64,000 nt of DNA, from positions 34,900,932 to 34,964,931 of the forward strand of contig NC_069132.1 of assembly GCF_026914265.1 (NCBI RefSeq), written 5' to 3'. The notes beneath the pieces are model-generated. The model was not told where the DNA came from. It did not search any database and was given only the letters and a program-made list of their open reading frames with translations. A program made the position numbers and the translations under genes. The first letter of the stretch is position 1. Each line of letters starts with the position of its first letter. Source of the DNA: Mya arenaria. Lineage: Eukaryota; Mollusca; Bivalvia; Myida; Myidae. Positions 1-10,654 of this stretch are shown one piece after another.

Positions 1-369
1 AAATACTTCTTGTTTACGAATATTGATTTCTCAATTTAACTGTATATGATATCATGCTTGTTAAATTCAGTATTCATTTAATAGATGACCATTATTACAA
101 GTACTGGAATACAGTACTTAAGTTTGTAGGGCTCCATAAAAACAGGTTTAAATTTACCTAGCCATGATCAGCAACCAGGCCTAGACCAAGTCAGAAACAA
201 GACCAATGCAAACAGATGACAAATGCTCATTCCCTTGTCAATCAAGGGGCATTACTTGTTAATTATAAAGTTCATGTTTTATGATCTTGCTATACATAAG
301 CATTTGCCACTGGTAAAATGGGTTTTTTTCTGAAAACACTTCAAGGTAATAACAAGAGAAGAGCCCTAC

Positions 370-2703
370 TCTGTTTCTGGTGTCCTCCTCATCCCCGCTG
401 TCCTGTCCTCGTGCTCGACCTCGACGCATTGGACCCAGTCTGTAATCACACAAAAGAGTTATCATTGTTCACATAAATCATAAAAAAACTCCAACAGTAT
501 TTATAATACCTATTATTAAAGCATACACATTGATGTCTTCAGCAATGGGATCGCCAGATGAATTTTCATTAAATATTATAAAAAGCTTCTAATGACCACT
601 TTAAATTTCTCTCTCATTTAAACAGTGCTTAGCAGCTTACTCTGCCATTCTTTGCAGGGGACATGAAAACAACAATTACAAGATACTAATTAAAAGCTAC
701 TACAAATTATGTAAAATAGTGAAATACCTTGCAAAGGCTCCTCCTCTACTTGGTCTGGGTCGCTGGTCTCCTGGTTGAATCCCTCTTCTGGATGATAATG
801 GTATTGTTAAAAGATGTGACGATATGTACAGATCAAATGTCAAAAATCATCTCAAAGTTTCAAACTCTTATTAATTTATTTTTTTACCTGTTTTCAAATT
901 GTTAAAGATGGCAGTATCATAACTTTAAAATACATAATTATTTACCACGTAATGTACGTTGACTTTCTATTTGTATTTACGGCAGTATTATTGTATGGAG
1001 TCATTATGTTGAAACTTTTTTCTGATATATGCTGTGTTTTTTTAAGGTATAAATAATGGAAAAAAAGCATGGTTAATTTAGTTGAACTTATTTTGGTGGA
1101 GTTTTTTTTCTTCTTGTTTATGTAATTCTTGGTGTCAAAAGTGATAAGTAACTGACATTACTTTCTGTATTATCTGAAATATTTTATTGCATTAATGATT
1201 GTAGGTTTAAGTTTTTGTTTGTTGCACTTCGCTTGTTTTTGTGGAATCTGATATGTCTACTTAAATTAATTACTAGTTTATTTGTCTTTGATTTATAAGG
1301 AACTTGAATATGTTTGAATTGTCAATACATTTATAATGCTCTAGTGTTTGGTGTTATTTAATAAGATGTTTTCTGGAAGATTACAAATTAAGTTGTTTTT
1401 TTTTCAAATGGTCCATAGGCTTAAGTTTCAATGAGCAGAGGGATAATTAAAAAATAAATAAACACCAAATGTTATAAAATTGGAAAAGAAGATCTTAGTA
1501 CAACTTTGTTTTTTGATAATGCTTATAAATGTGATGCTAATTAAGTTCCCTTTATTCAATAAAGAAATATTATTCATATCTAATATTATAAAATGCTAGA
1601 AATAAAGTGAACCTTGCAATGTTGAATAAGCGATTCTCAGCCATCCTTGTGTTGCCTTCTCCCCTGGGTTGAAATTCCCTTGATGTATTCCCCACTGAGA
1701 CTCTACGAGCTGGTCCCTGCGGCCTGCAACATCAACAAAAAGTAATATAGGACAAGCCTACATTATAACACCAGTGCTTTTAATAAAAATTATCAAAAAG
1801 CTGTGCTACATAAAATCCAGAATTTAGCAAGCCCTGATTTTGTTTCCCTCTTTATTTCAACAAATGCATCAATGTTAAATTCACTTTTTTATATATAGAG
1901 CTACAGATCATTTTTTTACTTAAAGTGTATTTTTCAGCCTTATGCAATCTAGTAAAGAGAACGGTACACCCTTGGGTCATTCATTAAAGTGTGATGGCGA
2001 TTTCTAAAGTGTACTGAACATTTAATTACAAAATTGAATGTCTTATTTTAATTAATGAACTTTTATAGTACATAATTATTTAAGATTTTACAAAAAAATT
2101 AAATGTTACTCAGCAAATTACAAGTCCTGATTAATTTCAACATCTTGACTACTTTGCTTTATTTGCTAATAGCCTTCCGCAAGTCTCTTAGGATAGTGAA
2201 TCGATTTAAACAAGCTGGTTTAACATTTAGTCAAAGCGGATAGCTAGAACAGTAAAAAATACTCAGGAGAACGTTACACCCTATTTCATTTTTTTAATCG
2301 TTCCGGTACAAACAGCTTTTTTTTATTTTAAGATTTTCAAGGTGTATTTACGCCCATTATGGCCCTCATCTGTAACTCTGTATATACTTTAGTAAAAAAC
2401 TATCATGAGCATGGCAGTAAAACCTTATGCCTTTGTGTCCTTAAATCGTTAACAATTTATGATTGGTGATAAAGACGCATTACAAATATAATGTAAACAA
2501 ACACTTTATCCGAATATCAATATCCGAATGAATTCATGTCATAAAGCGGTACAATCTTAAATGCAATAATGAAATCATTATTACCTTGGTACATCTGGAT
2601 CTCTTCCTGTTAGCTTTCTGATGTTATCATCAAGCCCTCTCAAACCCTCCTTAGCTTTTTCAAGCTCGCTTTGCAGCAGATTTACACCACGCACCGCTGC
2701 CAT
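370..2703 (-). CDS. PNN: Pinin, N-terminal part (partial, four exons)
   Basis: Pinin is a nuclear-speckle and exon-junction-associated splicing regulator, also reported at desmosomes. The coding exons seen on the minus strand are 2703-2585, 1723-1613, 787-728 and 439-370. All have GT/AG borders and compatible phases. Exon 1 encodes an N-terminus with LEKAKEGLRGLDDNIRKLTG followed by RDPDVPR, which matches the hallmark start of pinin (a coiled-coil segment ending in KLTGRDP). Exons 2 and 3 encode an Arg/Gly/Pro-rich linker, as in the family. Exon 4 encodes RRGRARGQDSGDEEDTRNR, an RG-rich then acidic stretch. The start is the first ATG, with the pinin-specific motif close behind it. The pinin core domain and the Ser/Arg-rich tail lie beyond position 1, so the gene is truncated by the window and not broken. 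The exon 4 donor (GTAGGG at 369) is the least certain border. Identification is from remembered family sequence. Confidence 0.85.
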
Positions 2704-2757
2704 TTTTGGTACAGTCTAAAATTTACTTCCGTTTCGAAATTCGATCACATAATCTGT

Positions 2758-3117
2758 CCCAATGACATTCGGAACTCCTCGGCCATTTTTTTTTCAAAAA
2801 CAACCTTGGATGTATGCAGGTACATCAGTTGAAGTAGTTCGTAAAATTTTGAATTATATCATAAATTAAATGTAGTGTTTTAGAGTTGTATTTATTGATC
2901 AAAGTCGAAATTGATTGCCATTGAATTGTATTATTGCAAACATAATTAAGAATCCCAAGAGTTAAGTCACAAAGTTTAACTGCTAAATAAAATTACTACG
3001 CGATCTACTTGCAGCGGACTTAAACGTACCACTTTTCGAGTATGTAAACCGTCCAAATACATCCGAGGTTGTTTTCGATAAAATGGCCGAGGAGCTCCGA
3101 ATGTCCCAATGAGAAAC
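2758..3117. repeat. Foldback/MITE-like element upstream of pinin
   Basis: Arms of about 58 bp at 2758-2818 and 3054-3117 are inverted repeats of each other. The shared core reads ACATTCGGAnCTCCTCGGCC, followed by an A/T run and AACAACCTnGGATGTAT. The spacer is about 235 bp and AT-rich. No clear target duplication is seen. It begins about 55 bp upstream of the pinin ATG, so it lies in the 5' UTR or promoter region. Confidence 0.65.
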
Positions 3118-3344
3118 CGACTCAGAAATGACAAGTTTTGGCGTTCACGTAATTCAGTGTTTAAATAGATTTTTTACATATCTTTCCAATGATACTGACA
3201 TACACGTTTAAAAGATGGCTAGATGCCGAAATAAAACTCATGAAACATTTAAAATCCAGATGCAACCCGAGCAAAAAATGACGGTTTATGTCAAGACAAC
3301 ATTAAATACTCCTTAAGCAACAGTGTGGTGGACTTTTGGAATTC

Positions 3345-3710
3345 CTACCCCGACACTGTTATATAAAGGAGCGGTTCATGATAAGTGCAACTAACTTGAT
3401 AACCGCTTTTGCTTGTTTGTTTGAGCTTACGAATGTCTGTCCGCATTGCATTATACATGTAGCCGTGACCCCGCCGTGACGCCATCCGCCGTGACGCCAT
3501 CACGACGTATGATACTTCGCGACATATTTGGTTTGAGCCCAATTTTGGGTCCTTCAGTATGTCACCTGTCAGCCTAGATGTCTCCGAAAACGGAAGTAAA
3601 ATGCTTATCAAAATCAAAAAGGTCAATGCCAGTGCGACGGTAGGCGGCTCGGGTAACAGTGCAAGTAGCGGCAGCGCGGCCATGTGGACCCCGAGCAAAG
3701 CCAAGCTCAT
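3345..3710 (-). other. Weak ORF with hydrophobic N-terminus, unproven
   Basis: A 121-codon open frame on the minus strand. The first roughly 45 residues are strongly hydrophobic (LPLLALLPEPP, then LALTFLILISILLPF), like a signal peptide or two membrane segments. The rest is basic and featureless. The local G+C is higher than in the flanks, including direct repeats of GCCGTGACGCCATC on the plus strand. No splice structure or family resemblance was recognised. It could be an exon of an unknown gene or a chance frame in repeat DNA. Confidence 0.15.
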
Positions 3711-3833
3711 AAATTTAGTTCATGATTAAAAAAATAATAGTCCACATTCATATTGTGGCAATGTTAGTGTATGAGGAATTTTAGCAAAGATAATCAGTAT
3801 TGTTGGCATTTCTTCGATGGCATTGTAAATTTA

Positions 3834-4275
3834 ATTCTCCCACCTCAGATAAGTAGATCCAATAATTTAACCATGCTAGAAATTCTTATCTTGCCCACGG
3901 GCGAAGATAAAATGCCCGTATGAAAGTCCTTTTTAATGGTCACCACATTGAAATTACCTCCCTTGTTGAAGACTGTCGTCTGTAACATCATGGAAACCTT
4001 GTCTTGTGGCAATATTTAGAACGCTAATAAATTATTTCTCGGTTCAAATGTCACCATAAAACAGTTTTCATGCAACTTTTAAGAAATAATGCTTCACTCT
4101 CCTTAGAACTATTTAAAGACCGGTTTGACTATTAACATAATCTGAATCATTGCGCGCATATCCATGACAACCACGATTTATTGCATGTCCATACGCAATT
4201 ATTTTCACTCAGCACAAAAGAGTTCCAGCAAAAACTACATTTTTACTTAATTTTGTTTAACTGAGGTGGGAGAAA
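3834..4275. repeat. MITE-like element with CTCCCACCTCAG termini
   Basis: The left end TTCTCCCACCTCAG (3835-3848) and the right end CTGAGGTGGGAGAA (4261-4274) are perfect 14-bp terminal inverted repeats about 440 bp apart. The interior has no coding potential. A target duplication could not be fixed. Inside lies a short GCCCACGGGC...GCCCGT stem-like motif near 3895-3918. Confidence 0.6.
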
Positions 4276-4296
4276 AGGCATCTACTATAGCCGCTC

Positions 4297-4406
4297 GTGT
4301 AAGATAGGTTCATCCCGACCCTCGCGCAGGGTGTTTTGCGGAAACTCGGTTAACCTCGTTTCCGCAAAACACCCTACGCTCGGGTCGGAATGAACCTATC
4401 TTACAC
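4297..4406. repeat. 110-bp near-perfect palindrome (hairpin)
   Basis: Two arms of about 48 bases surround a short loop near 4347-4356. The left arm begins GTGTAAGATAGGTTCATCCC and runs into GCGGAAAC. The right arm is its inverse with a handful of mismatches and ends GGAATGAACCTATCTTACAC. It is GC-rich compared with the surroundings. No gene is evident in it. It is probably a foldback transposon remnant. Confidence 0.75.
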
Positions 4407-5021
4407 TCTTGGCCATGGAAGATACTTATATTCCATTGTGCCAAAGCCAGCCAGGTATCTAGAGCGGACGTGAGTGTCGAACGATTTTCGCATTGAAGTC
4501 GCTTATGACCAGCTACAAAAAGCATTCTTTAGTTACGTTTTAGTCGAGTACGTGACTTAGGGAAGAAATCAGTAATGATGTCCATTTTTGGAGGCCATGA
4601 GAACGTCCCCCTGGCGAAGATCCATGTACGCTACACACAATATAATCAAATACAATGCATGGAAGCAGATATTTGAATTATACTCCATAATTATACATGT
4701 ACTAAGTGTTTTTTGTAATAAAACTTTATGTATTTTCGTGAAATTTTTGCATATATGGTATTAAAATTCATATACGGAATGGCATATACAGTCTTATGTG
4801 TATTACAGAGATCGAATTAAAGCTTGTTTCCCAAGTTGATAAAGAAACGTAACTCCGTAACGATTTTAACCAGAGTGAAAGGCCCGATTATACGAACATG
4901 TATACAGTTTCAAGACTACACTGCAAATGTACCGGGCGGTTTAAGCGTACGGACGCTTTCAGTTTTAAACATTTAAACGTACAAGTGTTCAAGCCTTAAC
5001 ACCCACGTGTTCAAATGAATG

Positions 5022-5403
5022 TTAAAAATGCACTCTTTTTCCCAAATAAGATTTACCGCAATTAATAATATTGTTTCAATATTCCAAAAGATAAATAAAT
5101 GTCGAAAACAATAGTTCTTATGAAGGAAATCCGAGTTTAATATGAAAGAAATGAGCACCAAACACGGTATTTTTACCTTATGGGACTATAGTAGACCACA
5201 GTCAATCTTAGCATTCACCAATCATTTAATATTTTTGCGCTTTCCACTATTAAATTATTAAATGCACGGTTGCGATCTTGTTATCAGTAATTAATATTTC
5301 CCATGAATGCATTATTTAGTGAGTAGTTAAAGGTTTATCAGTCAAAACTCAGGTTTGTTATACATGTGTATTTATTGATTGAGAGTAAGTGTCACTTTTA
5401 CAG
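5022..5403 (+). repeat. MITE family A, copy 1
   Basis: This shares several blocks with 48418-49023 and, inverted, with 55620-55985. Shared blocks include GTTCTTATGAAGGA, the TTGTTATCAGTAA block, and GTAGTTAAAGGTTTATCA followed by GTTTGTTATACAT. The best-preserved copy has TTAAAG-type termini, so a non-autonomous DNA transposon is likely. Confidence 0.55.
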
Positions 5404-5702
5404 GCTAGGAGCCGGAGCAAATTTTTTTAAAGGTGACACACAATGGTCTAATGTACTGTTCTATTTGAAAAATTTTGCAAATCCAACATATCAAGCATGT
5501 TTTGAGATTTTTTACAAGGGAATGTGTCCGGAAGTCGGATCGATTCGGCCCAGTACCCCTTTTGCCATGGTCCCTATCAGCCCACTTTTGTTTTTACGTT
5601 GCTTACAATGAGTTACATTTATATTCGGATTTATATCGTATTTAATTCATTGTGTCAAAAATTTCATATCTATCTGAATAATGATGTTAAAGAGTTCTCT
5701 TA

Positions 5703-5836
5703 ATTAAAGTGACTCGCTCATGTTTTGTAAAATGCACTTGATCAGTGTTGCAAATCATTAAACAAAAATACCAAAAGCGTGAATCCATTAGCAAATGTTG
5801 ATATTTGCTCAAATATCGTCTTTGAAAACACTGGTT
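5703..5836 (+). repeat. MITE family B, left part
   Basis: The stretch TTAAAGTGACTCGCTCATGT and the following about 130 bases resemble 58285-58455. Shared words include CTCATGTTTTGTAAAAT, GTTGATAT and TGCTCAAATAT. The 21-bp minisatellite begins directly after this block, so it probably expanded inside the element. Confidence 0.5.
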
Positions 5837-5837
5837 T

Positions 5838-6318
5838 AGTGAGTCGATATGTTGTTTCAGTGAGCATATATGCTGGTTCGGTCAGTCGATATGTTGTTTC
5901 AGTGAGCCGATATGTTGGTTCGGTGAGTCGATATGTTGTTTCAGTGAGCCCATATGTTGGTTCGGTGAGTCGATATGTTGTTTCAGTTAGCCGATATGTT
6001 ATGTTGTTTCAGTGAGCCGATATGTTGGTTCGGTGAGTCGATATGTTGTTTCAGTGAGCCGATATGTTGGTTCGGTCAGTCGATATGTTGTTTCAGTTAG
6101 CCGATATGTTGGTTCGGTCAGTCGATATGTTGTTTCAGTGAGCCTATATGTTGGTTCGGTGAGTCGATATGTTGTTTCAGTGAACCGATATGTTGGTTCG
6201 GTGAGCCTATATGTTGGTTCGGTCAGTCGATACCGTTGGTTCGGTGAGTCGATATGTTGTTTCAGTGAGCCGATATGTTGGTTCGGTGAGTCGATATGTT
6301 GTTTCAGTGAGCCGGTAT
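5838..6318 (+). repeat. 21-bp minisatellite (42-bp dimer), about 22 copies
   Basis: The units are GTGAGTCGATATGTTGTTTCA alternating with GTGAGCCGATATGTTGGTTCG, giving a 42-bp higher-order dimer, with one small irregularity near 6000. Because 21 is divisible by three, reading frames stay open across it (a VSRYVGS/VSRYVVS heptad). There is no start context, splice structure or homology to support coding. Confidence 0.9.
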
Positions 6319-7479
6319 AGTGGTATTATTTCAAACAGCATTGCTTGTAATTTTGTTCTGTAATTCAAATAAATTCGGACGTGTAGCGGTGTATTTTGCC
6401 CTCGTTCAAAGCCAAAAATATGTTTGCAATGTTACATTCGGTATGCCTTTTAAATATCACCTTTCTACCTATAAAACTATTTTAATATAATACCAAACTA
6501 AAGTCACCAGGCATCTTTAATTCAATAAATGTACATCGGATACATTAAGCAACTCACCCAAGATTTTTGGATTTTATGTTACTCTCTTGTGTTCTATGTT
6601 GACGTTTTATTTAAATGTGAAATTGACCATCATTGTGGCATTTTATTTGGTCAAACAAAGTTTACATATTTCTTTCCATGATAAAAGACCTCTCAAATAA
6701 TTCGCAACCTATTTGTATCATGCTTCTGACGAAAGAAAAACACGAGTATTGCAAAGTTCTCAATATATAGATGATGTTATTATATAAATCAATTGTCTGT
6801 TTTTAAGTATAGCTACGTTGACTTGTGATGATTCAGTATGTTTTTAAATGATTAAAGACTATATTGACACGCGTTGTTTGTTTGCAAGTAAATGTCAAAT
6901 TGTTAATCTAAAATGTGTACTTTATTTTCCATAAATCGGTTCACTGGATAAGAATAAAATGTCAATTCGACCAACACGCAATTAGTTCATGTGTGTTTGT
7001 CCTGCTCTGTATGACTGCAGAATTCAACCAGTTTCATCCTTCTGTCTAGATGCGAGCGTTAGAATAGCAAGGTGTCTAGGTTCATTGGCAAATTGGCACA
7101 GTATTAATACGACGTTTTAGACATAATAGCATATATGTAAGACATTATAACATGTATGTTAGACAAAGTAGCATGTCAGACAATATTTTTCATAGTATAT
7201 CAGTTGGGCATAATAGCATAAGATGTGACGAAATAAAACAGATGTGGCGTCAATACATTTTATTTTTTATTTTGTGGCTACTTTGGCACGCACAAATATC
7301 CGTAACGGGCAGAAAACATACGTTTTCATTTCCATTGAGCCTTACTGATGCTTTGTTATCGTCAAAGCGTAGGATGCGTAAAGGAATCCGTCAATTCAAC
7401 TCTCTGTGCAATTGATTGCATGTTCGATGCCTTTTCTAGACAGGACGACACATGCTGAGCAGTGAATACGCGACTTGGC
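6319..7479. other. Intergenic, AT-rich, no gene seen
   Basis: No exon, RNA gene or clear repeat was recognised. A short frame at 7152-7415 (87 aa) has no recognisable feature. Confidence 0.5.
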
Positions 7480-7905
7480 TGCCGTCACTACCCCTTTGAA
7501 GCCAACTGCGAACGTCAGTGGAATTGAGTTCCTCTCAGGAGCTTTTGTCCGGTTTCATCTTTATGTGCACATTTACTTTCAAACAGTTCTGCATCACAAT
7601 CACTCTAGCTCTAAAGATCTTTGGCACAAATCCACTCCCAAAACCACTATCTGGACACTGGACACTATCTGGACACTATCTGGACACGTTTACTCTCTTG
7701 ACGTTCAGTCGATTTTGGTCTCGGTGTTTTCCATCAAGTCTCTCGCAAATGAGTCTCATTCTTTTCTTCTTTTTCTAGCCTCCGCCCATACATGTTTCTT
7801 GTACGATCGAGAGCTTTTGACTACTTTTCCAGACATTGTGACTCCCAGAGTTAATTTCACACATTCTTATATGTTCGTCGTGATACAGGTGTCCCCTGTT
7901 TAAAC
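7480..7905 (-). pseudogene. Decayed fragment of the tandem intronless family
   Basis: Read on the minus strand from 7905, it starts with a GHLYHDEH-like segment and an EINS block, then sequence matching the family's basic coiled coil. This is followed by pieces matching the middle and later part of the 14892-16064 gene (the plus-strand text CAACTGCGAACGTCAGTGGA against CAATTGCGAATGTCACTGGA at 15150, and GATCTTTGGCACAAATCCAC against 15254-15273). There is a large internal deletion and multiple frameshifts. It is clearly non-functional. Confidence 0.65.
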
Positions 7906-8603
7906 TTTAAACTAATCTTAAATATAACTATTTTCTAAATTGTGTACAAAAAATGTAGTAGAACTTTCAACTATTTTCTGCTACCTATCATTTCAGTAAT
8001 TTAAACATGTCTATGCTTACGGGCGAATAAAATTGATATTTAAAAAAAAGAAAAAGTTTATTTTCCATTCTGTTGAAAAAAAATTATTTACATAGATTTC
8101 ATGTTTTCCTTGTTTCTTTAATAGCTTAATAAAACAATGGAATCTACAAGGAAAATATCTACAATTACGGAAATGTAACCAAGTGAAAATCCAAAGGCAC
8201 TTTCTTCTTATTTCGTGTACCTTAATTTTGGTTTTCTTTTCACATTTCAAAACATAAAACTTAAACTACCTTCACTATATACGTGGTCAGAAAAGCAAAA
8301 TGCACGAATAACTTAAAGGGGCACAAAATACGTTACAGATGCAAACATTTGTTTTATTTTTTAATGCATTATTGTTTAGCTCATTTGACTTAAATTATCA
8401 AGAAAAAAACATATGATTTGGGCACATATAAAGATTAGTGATATGACATGTGTCTATGCCTGTTGGTAGCTTGTAGCTGCTAGAGGAGTCTGCAAATCGA
8501 AATTAACCAGCACAGTCGTTTGAAAGGTATCAGAACGTTTCTGCTTCGTTTCTGCTTTAATTTGATTCCACGCACAATACATGGCAATACATAGAACAGA
8601 TAA
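7906..8603. repeat. Segmental duplication, intergenic part of unit I
   Basis: This is homologous in order to 9800-10600 and more weakly to 12500-13260. Anchors are AATAAAACAATGGAATCTAC followed by AAGGAAAATAT, CTCATTTGACTTAA and AAAGCATATGATTTG-type words. It holds no gene. Confidence 0.65.
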
Positions 8604-9678
8604 TCAACGTTTTAGCATGGATGTCCGCCGTTTGCATCTCAAAGTCACGTGACTGACGCTACTCGATTGGTGGGTGGCCAAGGCCTTACCCACTTTGCGG
8701 CCTTGCTGTCGCCACATTTGTGGTGGTTTAAAATTTTCCATCGACTGTCCATTTAGCTATATTGCGACAGGTTGCGGGACTGATGCCTTTTCGAGGACGG
8801 ATAACTGTTGTGTTTCAAGTATGTTACTTGCAATGTTACCGTCAATTTGGTGTTCCGTCCCCGTGGAGTCCCGGTTCACATGCGAGCTTCTGTCCGGTTG
8901 CATAGCATAGGAGATCCTTGGCAAAAATCCACTCAAAAAAATCTGATTTTTTTCTGTCACCCTTTTTCGAGACGTGTGGTTCGCCAAAAGCTTTTTGTTT
9001 CTTTAAGTTCTTGGTGATAGGCGGCTGGGTTCCAATAGTTTGTTTGAATACGAGTTCTTTTCCGCACAAGATGTTCTCGATTAAGTTGCCTGTAGGTGTT
9101 CCTCGCAACATAAACAAGGCTTCTTCCAGTTTTTCTGTCGACTTGTGGCTCAGAATATCCAGGACGGTCGTATTCTGTTCCTCCCACTTCCGCTCAACGC
9201 GCCTGTTGTACAACCGATGGAGAGCTCGGATCACGTTCATTGTATTTTTGGAACAGTTGCATGTGTGCCTCGACGCAGCATTATACACGTCCCTCTTATT
9301 AAGCGCACATTTTCTTGGATCCAAGGGATGATTAAATTCCGGATTATATCCATTGTATTCGAAAAGACAGACGGCGAACGCACTAAAACTAACCTGCCAT
9401 TTCGAGGTGCGTTTATCTCGGGTAAAAATTGCTTACACGGCAATTTTGTAAACGTTCTATCTTGACACGTTCTCGTTCATTTTCCTGGCGTAACGCCGAT
9501 GTAAGTCTCGGCGTTTTCCATCGAGTCTCTCGCAATTGGGTCTCTATCTTTCGGTGTTCTTTCTCGTGCCTCCGTTCACACATGTTCTTTTCCTTCCTGA
9601 GCATCAAGCGTAGTAAAAAGTCTGCTTAAATGTTTGCCATGATACATGTAGGTGTCCCTGATTAGGCCTAAAACTCAT
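8604..9678 (-). pseudogene. Pseudogene of the tandem intronless family (copy 2)
   Basis: The nearest relative is the intact gene at 10655-11791, to which it is nearly identical along most of its length, including both flanks. It is broken by frameshifts around 8940 (in a run of A/T), around 9330-9410 and near 9430. It also carries a 71-bp deletion near 9590 that removes part of the N-terminal coiled coil; 71 is not a multiple of three. The fragments still spell recognisable family blocks, such as NVIRALHRLYNRRVERKW and LEEALFMLRGTPTGNLIE. The C-terminal GKRR motif region is still present at nucleotide level. It probably died recently, after the duplication that made it. Confidence 0.8.
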
Positions 9679-9785
9679 CGTGTATCTTTTATAATTTCTG
9701 ATTTGTTTGGTTGAACTTACAATGTCTTGCTACTAATCCTTAAAATATATTAAACTTATATCATCATAGCGTTCCAGTTCTAGTT
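9679..9785. promoter_or_regulatory. Shared 5' flank of family copies 2 and 3
   Basis: About 105 bp directly upstream of copy 2 is almost identical to 11792-11885 upstream of copy 3, including the block starting CGTGTATCTTTTATAATTTC. It presumably contains the 5' leader or promoter. No clear TATA element could be assigned. Confidence 0.35.
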
Positions 9786-10600
9786 GTCCCCGGTTTAAAC
9801 TCATCTTAAATATAATTAATTTCTGTTGTGTATAGATTAACTTTCAATGATATGCTTCTTATCATTTCAGTACATTAAACACATAATATCTAGACATTTC
9901 TGTACTTACGATCAGATAAAATTAGATTTTTTTTAAATTAGTTTATTTTCCAGTCGGTTAAATTCTTATTATTTCATGAGATAGTGGCATAACAATTACC
10001 CCGTATTCAAAATCAGTAAATATCATAAACATACAACATTTCATGTTTTCCTTGTTTGTTTTTAATAGCTTAATAAAACAATGGAATCTACAAGGAAAAT
10101 ATATAAAATTACCGAAAATTTAACCAAGGAAAATTCAGAAAGCACTTTATTTTTATTTGGTGTAACTTAATGTGATTTTCGTTTCACATTTCAAAACATC
10201 AAATTTTAACTGCCTTCACTTTATGCGAAAAAAAGAAATGCAAAATACACGAATACTTTGAAGGGACACAATATACGTTACGCTTGATAGATATAAACAG
10301 TATTTTATTTAAATGCATTATTACGTATTAATAATAGCTCATTTGACTTAATTGATCAAAGAAAAAAGCATATGATTTGTGTACAGATATAGAAATTTTA
10401 GCGACATTTGGCACATTTTTAACTGGGGATGTTGTGGCCACGTAGCCATAAATTGGAAACCCATTTATTAAGGCTAATATGTTTTAACTGTAAACACGTA
10501 CAAATAGAGCTCATTATCTGAAACAATCATGTACATATACATTAACTAATTATTAATGTATATGAATGAGTAAAGACGTTTGAAAGGTAGCGAAACGTTT
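9786..10600. repeat. Segmental duplication, 5' remnant and spacer of unit II
   Basis: It starts with a stub matching the first codons of a family gene on the minus strand (GTCCCCGGTTTAAACTCATC, compared with CAGGGTTTAAACTCATTATG at 16049-16068). It continues as the 5' flank and spacer homologous to 7906-8603. It is therefore a truncated extra copy plus intergenic DNA, with no intact gene. Confidence 0.6.
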
Positions 10601-10654
10601 CTGCTTTAATTTGACTCCGCGCACAATATACATGGCAATACATAGAACAGATAA

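Noticed and set aside
3440..3520. CRISPR-like short direct repeats (GCCGTGACGCCATC)
   Set aside because: There are only two or three adjacent copies, with no spacers of regular length, in a eukaryotic context.
5779..6320. Plus-strand frames with VSRYVGS heptads
   Set aside because: They arise from the 21-bp tandem repeat, whose period is a multiple of three. There is no flanking coding signal.
8674..9629. Several plus-strand frames opposite the family genes (also 10725-11717)
   Set aside because: They are antisense shadows. The conserved frame between paralogues is on the minus strand.
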